Assembly (NCBI RefSeq): GCF_016899725.1
Contig: NZ_JACLYU010000006.1
Coordinates: forward strand, 1-64,000
Direction: 5' to 3'
DNA length: 64,000 nucleotides
Source of the DNA: Bifidobacterium pullorum subsp. saeculare
GTDB lineage: Bacteria > Actinomycetota > Actinomycetes > Actinomycetales > Bifidobacteriaceae
Shown here: piece by piece, positions 7,419 through 16,381 of the stretch
How the letters are laid out: every line of letters starts with the position of its first letter
Position numbering within the stretch: position 1 is the stretch's first letter
Translations under genes and position numbers: made by a program
Notes under the pieces: generated by a model
Databases searched by the model: none
What the model was told of the DNA's origin: nothing
The model's input: only the letters and a program-made list of their open reading frames with translations

Positions 7419-9292
7419 TCCTCCCAGAACAGGGATTGGGCGACGTTGGCGAGCACGTCGGAGGTAAGTTGGGCGGCGTTGGCCTGGCCAAGGCCGCGCG
7501 TCATCACCGCGACGGCCACCTTCTGGTCGCCGTCCGACATCACGATGAAGTAGTTGTAGGCGTCCTGGATGCCGGAGCCGCGGTGCGCGTGGACGGTCAC
7601 GTCCTGCGGAATGGCCACGCCCTCGGCGGCGAGGTCCACGTTCATGAGCTGGTCGCCGCCGTCCTTGGCCACGGCCATGAGCATGCGGGCCGCATCATCA
7701 GGCGTCGAGTAGTTCTCCTGGCCTTCGTCGGAGGCGGTGACGTCGCCGAACTTGCGGCCAAAATACGTGCCGGAGTACCGGTGGTCGGCCAGCCACTGGT
7801 TGAGGCCACCGAGTCCGCCTTCGGCGTCGATCAGGCCGTTGGCGGCCTCGTTGTTCATCGAACGCATCATCTCGCCGGCAGAATCGCTGGGCGTGGGCGT
7901 CTTCGGACTGGCGAGGTAGAGGGGCAGGTAGAGACCAGCCGCGATGAACTGGCTGCTTCCGCCCGGCGACGAGTAGGCCGGGCTATTGCCGCCGGTCATC
8001 ACCGCCACGCCCGCGTCCGTGCTCGAATAGGAGTCCACGATGCGGTCAAGCGTGGCCGTGTCGAGCTGCCGGTTCCGTTCCTCCTCCTGCTGGTCCTTTT
8101 TCTCCTGCCGCTCGGCCTTCCGCTCGGCCCGTTCGCGCCGCTCCGCCTCGGCCTTCGCCCGGGCGTCGGCCTGGGCGAAGGCCGCCTCGGCTTCCTTGCG
8201 CGCCTGGGTTTGGTTGACCGCCACGACGACGCCGGTGACGGCGAGCGCCACCGCCGCAATCGCCGCGATGACGATGACGATGATGCGATTACGACGTTTC
8301 TTCGCCGCATCCGGAGCGCCGGGCACACCAGGCATACCGGGAACCGACGCACCAAGGGCGCCGGACACACCGGACGCGCCCAGCACGCCGGGGACACCGG
8401 ACGCACCAGAGACACCGGAAACGCCAGACGCAGCAGGGACACTGGGAACGTTGCCGGGCGTCTGCTCCGCAGACTGCCCCGATATCCGGCCCAGCACTTG
8501 GGACGCGGCCTGCGCAGCCCCAACCGGCGCCGCACCGGCTGGCATTGTCCCAGCCGACACAGCCCCAGCCGACGCAACACCTGCCGACCCAGCTTGCGCA
8601 GCCCCAGCCGACGTAACTGGCACTGCCCCAGCCGGCACAGTCCTAGCCTGAGCGCTCCCAGCCGCCCCAGTTCCAGCCGACGCAACCGGCACGGCACCAG
8701 CTGGCACAGTCCCAGCCGGCACAGTCCTAGCCTGAGCAGCCCCAGCCTTCGCGGCCACCTGGCGCGGAACGGCTGCCGGAGCGGCGACCGGCGCGGAGGC
8801 GACGGGCTGGCGCGCCCCGAACTCCTCGAAGAGACGTCCCTCCCAATCGTCGGTGCTGGCCGACTGGTCCTGAGCCGCCTCCCGGGCGGCTTCGACGGGC
8901 GCGAAGGCAGGAGGCATCGAAACCGTGGCAGTGGTGGGCTGGTCGGGCGTCGTCGCGGCGGCGGAACCAGCGGAACCAACAGAACCAGCAGAACCAACGG
9001 AACCAGCAGAACCAACAGAACCAGCAGAACCGTCGGAGCCAGCGGAACCAGCAGAACCGTCGGAACCAGCGGGTCGGGCAGACGGCACATGGCGTTCCTT
9101 GCGCTCGGTGTCACGCACCAAGGAGGCGAGGCTATTGTTCTCGCCAGGCATCGCCGCGCCGCCCATCCCGGGCATCGCCGCGCCGCCCATCCCAGACATC
9201 GCCGCGCCGCCCATCCCGTTCATCGGCGCGCCACAGAAGGCGCAGAACCTGGCGCCGTCGGCATTCTCCTGACCGCACTGTGAGCAGCGCAT
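7415..9292 (-). CDS. Zinc-ribbon protein with degenerate serine-hydrolase domain
   Basis: A 625-residue three-part protein. Residues 3-20 form a zinc ribbon (Cys3, Cys6, Cys17, Cys20). Residues ~25-345 are low complexity, rich in Gly-Ser-Ala-Gly-Ser-Val and Pro-Ala-Gly repeats. A single membrane span (~350-372) precedes a charged coiled-coil-like stretch and an outer domain related to the class A domain of the next gene. In that outer domain the motifs are lost: the SxxK region reads AAGLYLPLYLA, the SxN position reads MNN in MRSMNNEAANGL, and HRGSG replaces KTG. It is therefore probably a non-catalytic partner. The start has GGGAGGA 3 nt upstream. Confidence 0.8.
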   Translation of the reverse strand: MRCSQCGQENADGARFCAFCGAPMNGMGGAAMSGMGGAAMPGMGGAAMPGENNSLASLVRDTERKERHVPSARPAGSDGSAGSAGSDGSAGSVGSAGSVGSAGSVGSAGSAAATTPDQPTTATVSMPPAFAPVEAAREAAQDQSASTDDWEGRLFEEFGARQPVASAPVAAPAAVPRQVAAKAGAAQARTVPAGTVPAGAVPVASAGTGAAGSAQARTVPAGAVPVTSAGAAQAGSAGVASAGAVSAGTMPAGAAPVGAAQAASQVLGRISGQSAEQTPGNVPSVPAASGVSGVSGASGVPGVLGASGVSGALGASVPGMPGVPGAPDAAKKRRNRIIVIVIAAIAAVALAVTGVVVAVNQTQARKEAEAAFAQADARAKAEAERRERAERKAERQEKKDQQEEERNRQLDTATLDRIVDSYSSTDAGVAVMTGGNSPAYSSPGGSSQFIAAGLYLPLYLASPKTPTPSDSAGEMMRSMNNEAANGLIDAEGGLGGLNQWLADHRYSGTYFGRKFGDVTASDEGQENYSTPDDAARMLMAVAKDGGDQLMNVDLAAEGVAIPQDVTVHAHRGSGIQDAYNYFIVMSDGDQKVAVAVMTRGLGQANAAQLTSDVLANVAQSLFWEE

Positions 9293-9371
9293 CGTTCCTC
9301 CCCTCGTCCCGGATGTCCGGTCCCGGATATCCATCTGCCCTCCATTATCGCCCCCGACGCCGAAAAACGGC

Positions 9372-9407
9372 GAAGGCCGCCGCGGGACGGACCCCGCGGC
9401 GGCCTTC
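9372..9407 (-). terminator. Rho-independent terminator after MFS gene
   Basis: A perfect 15-bp GC-rich stem (9372-9386 with 9393-9407, 6-nt loop) is followed on the minus strand, after 4 nt, by TTTTT. It lies 47 bp beyond the stop of the interrupted MFS gene and would terminate that unit. Confidence 0.8.
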
Positions 9408-9453
9408 ACAATTCCACCGTCGTGCAGTCGGCGTGCAGACGGCGCAGGCGACG

Positions 9454-10517
9454 TCAGTCGCCGACCTGCTCCATACGCACCTGACGGTGGGACTTGAGCA
9501 GGAAGGAGAGCGCGAGCACGAGCACGACGACCGCGCCGAACCAGACGAGCACCTTGGCGCCGTGCTTGTCGAACATCCGGCCGGCGAGCAGGCTGCACAC
9601 GGCGTTGACGATGCCGGCGGCAGCATGAGCAGGCCGGCGGTGGTGGAGTCGAGGCCGAGGCCGCGCTGGAGTTCCTGCGGCACCAGGTACATGAACGCGA
9701 GCGTGCAGCAGAAGGAGAGGGTGACCATGAGGGCCGGGGTGCGGAACGCGGCCACGCCCAGGGCGCGCAGGTCGAGGATCGGGGTGGCGATGTGCAGCTG
9801 GCGCCAGGCGTAGAACGCGATGACGAGCACGCCCACCACCAGCAGCGCGATGACCAGCGGGGAGAAGCCCTGGTCGGCGACCAGCGAGACGCCGGCCACC
9901 AGGCCGCCGAAGCCGATCGCGGAGGCGACCACGGACAGCGCGTCGATATGCGGACGGGTGGTTTCGATCGGGTTGACGAAGGTGGCGGCGGTGACGATGA
10001 GCGCCACGACGGACACGATCGCGAACATCCAGAAGACGGCACGCCAGCTCAGGGCGCCGATGAGCACGCCGGAGAGAGTGGGGCCGATGACCGGCGCGAA
10101 CATGATGACCAGGCCGGCCACGCCGTTGGCGGCGCCGATCCGCTCGATCGGGAAGACACGCATGATGGCCGCGTACATGAGCGGCAGCATGATGCCGGTG
10201 CACACGCCCTGGATGATGCGGCCCGTCAGCAGCATCGGGAAGTTGACGGCGGCGGCGGAGAGCACCGCGCCCACGAGGAAGCAGGCGAGCGCGAACAGCG
10301 CCAGGGAGCGGGCCTTGAACCACTTGAGCAGGAAGCCGACGCACGGCAGCACGATGCCGATGGCAAGCATGTAGCCGACGACCATCCACTGCACGCCGCC
10401 CATCGACACGCCGAACGCGTCGACGAGGTCGGGCAGGGCGATGTTCATCGAGGTCTCGGAGAGCATGCCGAGGAAGGCGCCGATGTACGGGCCGAGCATC
10501 ACGATATGCGGGTTGCG
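9454..10517 (-). pseudogene. MFS exporter (DHA2/EmrB-like), main part, interrupted and frameshifted
   Basis: This encodes most of a drug/H+ antiporter of the major facilitator superfamily, starting at codon ~18 (RNPHIVMLGPYIGAFLG). Multiple membrane spans, the GRIIQGVCTG motif and ERIGAANGVAGL fit the DHA2 family. Two lesions are visible. An IS607-type element separates the first codons, now at 12536-12586. In addition, the frame changes at about 9611-9622: the reading LLMLPPAS continues in the next frame as AGIVNAVCSLLAGRMFD, consistent with loss of one G in CCGGCCGG. Only ~14 membrane-domain residues short of a normal C-terminus follow, ending at 9454. It is probably non-functional unless the frameshift is a sequencing error and expression restarts downstream of the insertion. 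Confidence 0.85.
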
Positions 10518-10519
10518 CC

Positions 10520-10600
10520 GTTGTCAGCTAGTTTGTTCTAGTTGACAGGACGCCGTTACCGGCGTCCGCTCCAAGTCTTAGGCAGTCTGCGGGGACTGCT
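10520..10600 (-). ncRNA. Probable 3' end of TnpB-associated reRNA (omega RNA)
   Basis: The right end next to the tnpB stop holds a perfect 8-bp hairpin (GGACGCCG, loop GTAA, CGGCGTCC; 10548-10567) and a second small hairpin CTAG-N6-CTAG (10528-10541), then the element end. In characterised TnpB systems the guide RNA spans the 3' part of tnpB and this right end, and the guide is the adjacent flank. Here the guide would be the MFS sequence from 10517 downwards. Inference from family knowledge. Confidence 0.55.
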
Positions 10601-11901
10601 GCTTGGTTCGCGTTTCCTTCCCCGCTGGCTGCGAGGGTTTCGGGCGTCAGCCAAGATTCCTTGGTCTTATGCGCCCTCCACGCGCGTTTAACGTCTCTCG
10701 GGGCACTCCCGGCGACATCTATATTGCTGGCCGCGTTAAGGTCGCGGTCGATGACCAGTCCGCAATGGTCGCAACGGTAGACCCTCTCTTTGAGGGACAG
10801 TTTGGCTTTCACCGTCCCGCAGTTGGAACAGGTCTTGCTGCTTGGGTACCAGCGGTCGACGATGTGGAGTCGTGCGCCGGATAGGGCGCACTTGTATTCG
10901 AGCATCCGACGGAACATGCCGAAGCCCACGTCCAGAATCTCCCGGTTCAGCCCGGCTTTGGCTTTGCGTCCGTTCGGCAGGTATTTGTCGGGGTTGTTCG
11001 GGTCGGGTTTCGCTTTCGGGCGTTTCGTCATGCCTTTGACGCTCAAATCCTCGATGCTGATGTCCGCGTAGGTCGTGGCGAGCATGGTGGTGAGCTTGTC
11101 CATCCGGTCACGCCGCTGGTTGGCGACATGTCCTTCTACGCGTTGCAGCTCCTTTTTCGCCTTTAGGTAGCGTTTCGACCCCTTCCTGCGGCGGTTCAGC
11201 TTGCGTTGCGTGCGGCGCTGCCTGCGCATGCTCGTCTTCAACGTGTGCGGGTTTTCGACCGTCGTGCCGTCGCTGAGTGTGGCTATGCGTTTGACGCCAA
11301 TATCGACGCCCACATGCCCTTCCAACGTGGTCGGCGGCTGCGGGTCGGGCACTTCGACGCACAGGCTTGCATACCAGTGTCCGCCGTGCTTGCTGATGGT
11401 CATGTGTGACGGTTGGATACCTCCGGTCAACTGTTCGACGTTCTCCATGCAATGCACGCGGCCGATGCGCGGCAGCTTCAGCCCGTGCGGGTCGGCGACG
11501 CCGAACGAGCCGGTCGTGTACGTGAACTTCGGCGTGGTCTTGTGTTTGCTGCGCCATTTCGGCCAGCCCATGCGTTCGCCCTTGCGTTCACCGTCACGGG
11601 ACGCGAAGTAGTTGGAGAACGCGTCCGACAATGATTGCAGGCCGCTGGTGTACGCCTCCTTGCTGTTCTCACGCCACCACGGGGCGAGTTCCTGCTTCCA
11701 CGCGTTCCACCAGCGGCGCAACGCGGGCATGCTCCAATCCGCTTTGCCCTGCCCGTCGCAGGACGTGTTGCCGTTCAACTGGCTTTTGATGTGCATCAGA
11801 CCGAGGTTGAACACGTAGCGTGCCGCACCCGCGTTGGATGCGAGCAATCGCTCCTGTCGTGGCGTCGGGTCGAGCCTGACCTTGATTCCCTTACGCATCA
11901 T
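10528..11901 (-). CDS. tnpB: TnpB, RNA-guided nuclease of IS607-family element
   Basis: A 457-residue TnpB. The RuvC-like catalytic residues are present: Asp200 in VGVDIGVKR, Glu284 in SIEDLSVKG and Asp387 in DRDLNAA. A four-cysteine zinc ribbon lies between the last two (Cys358, Cys361, Cys377, Cys380). The N-terminal helix-turn-helix region begins KVRLDPTPRQERLL. The gene is full length and has an uncharged Ala/Gly-rich tail after residue ~420. Its start overlaps the end of the recombinase gene (MRKG at 11898 is an equally good start). TnpB proteins cut DNA next to a transposon-specific motif using the reRNA, which helps the element persist. Confidence 0.93.
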   Translation of the reverse strand: MMRKGIKVRLDPTPRQERLLASNAGAARYVFNLGLMHIKSQLNGNTSCDGQGKADWSMPALRRWWNAWKQELAPWWRENSKEAYTSGLQSLSDAFSNYFASRDGERKGERMGWPKWRSKHKTTPKFTYTTGSFGVADPHGLKLPRIGRVHCMENVEQLTGGIQPSHMTISKHGGHWYASLCVEVPDPQPPTTLEGHVGVDIGVKRIATLSDGTTVENPHTLKTSMRRQRRTQRKLNRRRKGSKRYLKAKKELQRVEGHVANQRRDRMDKLTTMLATTYADISIEDLSVKGMTKRPKAKPDPNNPDKYLPNGRKAKAGLNREILDVGFGMFRRMLEYKCALSGARLHIVDRWYPSSKTCSNCGTVKAKLSLKERVYRCDHCGLVIDRDLNAASNIDVAGSAPRDVKRAWRAHKTKESWLTPETLAASGEGNANQAAVPADCLRLGADAGNGVLSTRTN

Positions 11902-12475
11902 GCGCCGCCTTCAAAGCCGCCTCCGCCTTGTGCTTGGCCGCGCGACGACCGTACAGGCGGGCGCAGAACGAGGTGAGGACTTCGGTCATGTCGCGTACCA
12001 AATCATCATCCAGTTCGGTGTCGTCCACGATGATGACCTGCCGTCCTTGCGCCTTCAACGCGCTCTCCACCAGTCCGGCGTTCATTCGGGCGAGACGGTC
12101 TCGATGCTCCACGATGATACGGGTCACGGTAGGGTCGGACAGCAGCCGGTTCAGTTTGCGCCGCCGGTCGTTCATCCCGGAGCCGGTCTCCATGACCACC
12201 TCCGGGTCTTCGACGCCCATGCCGATGGCGAACGCCTTCAGCCGGTCGGCCTGACGCTGCAAATCATCCTTCTGGTCGGATGACGAGACGCGGGCGTAGC
12301 AGACGGTCCGGCCTTGAATGTTTTCGGACAGTTGGGTTTCGTACTTGGGGTCGTGAACGAGCCACATGCCCGACGGCGTATGCTCCACGGGCACGGGCAT
12401 CTTGCCGGTACGGCACCATTTCCATACCGTCTGCGGATTAAGCCCCTCACGGGCAGCCCATTCACGAACCAGCAT
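11891..12475 (-). CDS. tnpA: Serine recombinase (TnpA) of IS607-family element
   Basis: A 194-residue recombinase with the IS607 architecture: an N-terminal MerR-like DNA-binding domain (residues 1-55, WAAREGLNPQTVWKWCRTGK) followed by a small serine-recombinase catalytic domain. The nucleophilic serine is in YARVSSSDQK at about residue 63, and the conserved EHRDRLAR motif is near residue 125. The start at 12475 is set by a perfect TATAAT exactly 7 nt upstream and the absence of a ribosome site, which implies a leaderless transcript. It overlaps tnpB by 11 nt and is expected to move the element at GG dinucleotides. Confidence 0.93.
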   Translation of the reverse strand: MLVREWAAREGLNPQTVWKWCRTGKMPVPVEHTPSGMWLVHDPKYETQLSENIQGRTVCYARVSSSDQKDDLQRQADRLKAFAIGMGVEDPEVVMETGSGMNDRRRKLNRLLSDPTVTRIIVEHRDRLARMNAGLVESALKAQGRQVIIVDDTELDDDLVRDMTEVLTSFCARLYGRRAAKHKAEAALKAAHDA

Positions 12476-12482
12476 GCGATAT

Positions 12483-12512
12483 ATTATAACACATGAAAGC
12501 AGACGAAAGCAA
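12483..12512 (-). promoter_or_regulatory. Leaderless promoter of tnpA
   Basis: TTGCTT (12507-12512), an 18-bp spacer and TATAAT (12483-12488) lie so that the start codon at 12475 begins 7 nt after the -10, which is where transcription should begin. Confidence 0.75.
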
Positions 12513-12535
12513 ATCAATCAACCAGCAGTTGTCAG

Positions 12536-12586
12536 CCCCTTGGTCAGCGCCTCGGGGGTCATGTCAGGTGCGGTGTTCTGGTTCAC
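12536..12586 (-). pseudogene. 5' fragment of the interrupted MFS exporter gene
   Basis: This short piece holds the displaced start of the MFS gene at 9454-10517. The GTG at 12586 has AAAGGA (12597-12602) 10 nt upstream and encodes a Gln/Asn/Thr-containing leader that runs MTPEALTKG to the IS607-type insertion at 12535. Joined to 10517 it continues in frame as RNPHIVMLG. Confidence 0.75.
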
Positions 12587-12732
12587 GCCGCTGGTGTCCT
12601 TTCCACTGGGTCTCCCCGCGGCGGGTTGCCGTCCGGGGCCTTCCGTAGCCCGCGCACGGCGGTGCCCGCCCCTGGTCGGCGGGGCGGCGTCCGTCATCGG
12701 CGAAAATAAGGTGCGAACTGGTCGCGGGCAAC

Positions 12733-12786
12733 GAAAAACCGCACGCCCTCTGGTCGGATCAAACGACCAGAGGCCATGCGGTTTTC
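12733..12786 (-). terminator. Terminator of the gal operon
   Basis: A long stem with one internal asymmetry (12733-12756 with 12764-12786; core CCTCTGGTCG/CGACCAGAGG) ends on the minus strand in GCGGTTTTTCG. It lies 120 bp downstream of galK. The A-rich left side could make it bidirectional. Confidence 0.75.
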
Positions 12787-12907
12787 AAATCAGTGGGTCA
12801 ACCTAGCACGAAGCGGAACGCTTCGTAAGCGGCGACGGCGTGTCGCGCGCGGCGCTATGCCTCCCTGGACGCGGAGGCCGAGGCGACGGCGGCCATCGCG
12901 CGCGGCG

Positions 12908-14158
<1,251 letters not shown>

Positions 14159-14186
14159 AATCGTTTCACTTGCCTTTCCAGCTCGC

Positions 14187-15437
14187 TCAGTCGGCAATGT
14201 CGATCGGGCCGAGCTCATGGAAGCGCTTGGCGATGAGCTCGGGGGTGGTGTCGGAGATCCAAGCGGCCATGCCGGATTCGGAGCCGGCCAGGTACTTGAT
14301 CTTGTTGGCGGCGCGGCGGAAGGAGAAGAACTGCAGGTTGAGGCGATAGTTCTCGCGGCGCGCGTCGTGGATCGGCGCCTGGTGCCAGGCGGCGATGTAC
14401 GGCAGGTCCATGCCCTTGCCGTCGCCCTTGTCGAAGAACGCGTTGCCGCGCTTGAGCAGGTGCGAGTACATCGAGGCAAGGTCCCAGCGCTCCTGGTCGT
14501 CCAGCTGGTCGAGCGTGAGCACGTCGCGCACCGGCTGCACGTGCACCTCGAGGGGCCAGCGGGCAGCGGCCGGCACGTAGGCGACCCAGGAGTGGTTGCG
14601 CATGACCACACGCTCCTTGGCCTCGAGCTCGGCGTTCATGAGGTCCTTGAGCAGGTTGCCGCCGGTGCGCTCGTGATAGGCCTCGGTGTGCTTGAGCTCG
14701 GCCTCCAGCTTCGGGGCGATGAACGGGTAGCAGTACACCTGGCCGTGCGGGTGGGCGAGCGAGACGCCGATCTCCTGGCCGTGGTTCTCGAACGGGAAGA
14801 TCTGTTCGATGCCCTCCATCGTGGAGATCTCGGCGGTGCGGAAGGCCCAGGCCTCCACCACCGTGCGCAGACGGGTGACCGGCAGGTCGGCGGGCAGGCC
14901 GTTCTCGTCCGGATCGAAGCAGATGACCTCGCAGCGGCCGGCGGCCATCTTCTTCTCCCACAGCGGGTTGCCGTCCACGTATTCGACGGCGGTGGAGCGG
15001 CCGGGCACCTTGACCATCGAGGGGAAGCGGTTCTCGAAGACCACCACGTTGTAGTCGGTATCCGGCACCTCGCCGTCCTGGTACGGGTCGCCGGGCTTGC
15101 GCGCGGCCAGCGGGTTGCCCTTGGCGGTGGCGCCGGGGCCGGCGGTGATCGGGCGGTTCATGCGCGCGGTGGCCATCGGGATCCAGTCGCCGGTCAGCGG
15201 GTCGCGGCGCATCTCCGGGGCCGCGTACGGCACCTCCTGACCGGCGGCGTTGATCTGGTTGGCGAAGCGGTACGGCAGGTCGCGCGGGTCCTTGAGCTCG
15301 CGGGTCTTGGCACCGGAGACGTACTCCGGGTCGTCGTCGAGGTAGAAGAAGTCACGGCCGTCGGCCAGCGTGGTCGGGGTGATGCGGATGTGCTCCTTCG
15401 CATACGCACCGGGTTCGTAAGCGGTGAATTCGCTCAT
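14187..15437 (-). CDS. galT: Galactose-1-phosphate uridylyltransferase
   Basis: A 416-residue HIT-superfamily enzyme that exchanges UMP between UDP-glucose and galactose-1-phosphate. The catalytic histidine triad is the HPHGQ motif at residues 229-233 in the context ENHGQEIGVSLAHPHGQ. The C-terminal LEVHVQPVRDVLTLDQL and HQAPIHD segments are typical of the actinobacterial galT type. Its ATG overlaps the regulator stop (ATGA at 15434-15437), so translation is coupled. In bifidobacteria GalT and GalK work alongside the lacto-N-biose pathway; here they form a simple regulator-galT-galK operon. Confidence 0.96.
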   Translation of the reverse strand: MSEFTAYEPGAYAKEHIRITPTTLADGRDFFYLDDDPEYVSGAKTRELKDPRDLPYRFANQINAAGQEVPYAAPEMRRDPLTGDWIPMATARMNRPITAGPGATAKGNPLAARKPGDPYQDGEVPDTDYNVVVFENRFPSMVKVPGRSTAVEYVDGNPLWEKKMAAGRCEVICFDPDENGLPADLPVTRLRTVVEAWAFRTAEISTMEGIEQIFPFENHGQEIGVSLAHPHGQVYCYPFIAPKLEAELKHTEAYHERTGGNLLKDLMNAELEAKERVVMRNHSWVAYVPAAARWPLEVHVQPVRDVLTLDQLDDQERWDLASMYSHLLKRGNAFFDKGDGKGMDLPYIAAWHQAPIHDARRENYRLNLQFFSFRRAANKIKYLAGSESGMAAWISDTTPELIAKRFHELGPIDIAD

Positions 15438-16249
15438 GCCTGTTGCATCTCACTTTCTTGTGTCGGTTCGGTCTGGTGCGCGAGCACCAGCTCCTTGACC
15501 AAATCCTTGGTTTTGGCGGCGGAATCGGGGTCGAGGCCGTCGTCGGTGATGACCACATCCACTTGGTCGAAGCGTGCGAACAGCGACAGCGACGTGCAGC
15601 TCCACTTCGTGTGGTCCGTGAGGATGATCGTCTTGTCGGCGATGTCCATCATCGCCATGTCCGTGGCCGCCTCCAGCGAGTTGGGCATCAGGAAGCCGCG
15701 CGGGATGGACACCGAATGGGTGCCCAGGAACACGGTGTTGACACGCAGGGAGGCGACGACCTTGTCGGCGATGGGGCCGACGAGGGAGTTGGACCTGGTG
15801 GTGACGCCACCGGTGACGATGACCTCCACATCCTTCGACTCGAGCGCCTGGACGAGTTCCGCCACCGGGATCGAGTTGGTGAGGATCGTGATGCCGCTGG
15901 CCTGCTGGCTTTCCAGCAGATGCTGAGCGAACACGTAGGCCGTGGTGCCGCCGCCGATGGCGATGACATCGCCGGGGGCCACGTATTTGACGGCTTCCTG
16001 CGCGATCGCATCCTTGAGACCGATGTCCATCTGGGATTTGACCGAGAACAGCGGTTCGCTCAGCAGCGTGCTGGTGGTCACGGCACCGCCGTGCACGCGC
16101 TTGAGCAGGCCCTTGTCGGCCAGCTCGGCGATGTCACGGCGGATGGTCATCGCCGACACGCCCAACTCCTTGGAGAGCGCGGTGATCCGCACGGCACCTC
16201 GCGTGCGTAGCCGGCTCAAAATCAGGTGCTGACGTTGTGACGAAATCAT
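15434..16249 (-). CDS. DeoR-family regulator of the gal operon
   Basis: A 271-residue DeoR/GlpR-type repressor. The N-terminal winged helix spans residues 4-58 (RQHLILSRLRTRGAVRITAL, then AMTIRRDIAELADKGLLKRVHGGA). The C-terminal sugar-phosphate sensor domain contains the glycine-rich IAIGGGTTAYVFAQHL near residue 100 and VIVTGGV near 150. I place the start at 16249 because GATAAT lies exactly 7 nt upstream; the ATG at 16258 would fall inside that hexamer. The gene is first in the gal operon and is expected to sense a galactose-derived sugar phosphate and to regulate its own promoter. Confidence 0.92.
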   Translation of the reverse strand: MISSQRQHLILSRLRTRGAVRITALSKELGVSAMTIRRDIAELADKGLLKRVHGGAVTTSTLLSEPLFSVKSQMDIGLKDAIAQEAVKYVAPGDVIAIGGGTTAYVFAQHLLESQQASGITILTNSIPVAELVQALESKDVEVIVTGGVTTRSNSLVGPIADKVVASLRVNTVFLGTHSVSIPRGFLMPNSLEAATDMAMMDIADKTIILTDHTKWSCTSLSLFARFDQVDVVITDDGLDPDSAAKTKDLVKELVLAHQTEPTQESEMQQA

Positions 16250-16256
16250 AACGCAC

Positions 16257-16285
16257 ATTATCGCACACAAACTCTCATTTCCCAA
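16257..16285 (-). promoter_or_regulatory. Leaderless promoter of the gal operon
   Basis: TTGGGA (16280-16285), a 17-bp spacer and an extended -10 TGCGATAAT (GATAAT at 16257-16262) end 7 nt before the DeoR start codon. Confidence 0.75.
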
Positions 16286-16381
16286 ACCGACATGAGCGTT
16301 TCCTGTGGAGGTCGGCGGACTTTCCGCACACAACCGCAAATCCTCCGCCCCGATGGCGTGCGGGCGTGCCACAATGGCCCC

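Larger units (their letters stand above)
10518..12537 (-). mobile_element. IS607-family element (serine recombinase plus TnpB)
   Basis: The element carries a MerR-headed serine recombinase and a tnpB, overlapping by 11 nt, both on the minus strand. Its ends were placed by joining the flanks: removing 10518-12535 fuses AAGGG(G) to (G)CGCAACC and restores the MFS reading frame across codons MTPEALTKGRNPHIV. Both ends therefore abut a GG dinucleotide, the known IS607 crossover preference, with no target duplication. Both termini carry the same CTGACAAC sequence (10520-10527 and 12528-12535). The coding part looks intact, so the element may still be mobile. Confidence 0.9.

Noticed and set aside
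16251..16258. ATG at 16258 as the DeoR-type start
   Set aside because: It would fall inside the GATAAT hexamer; the ATG at 16249 fits the 7-nt leaderless spacing.
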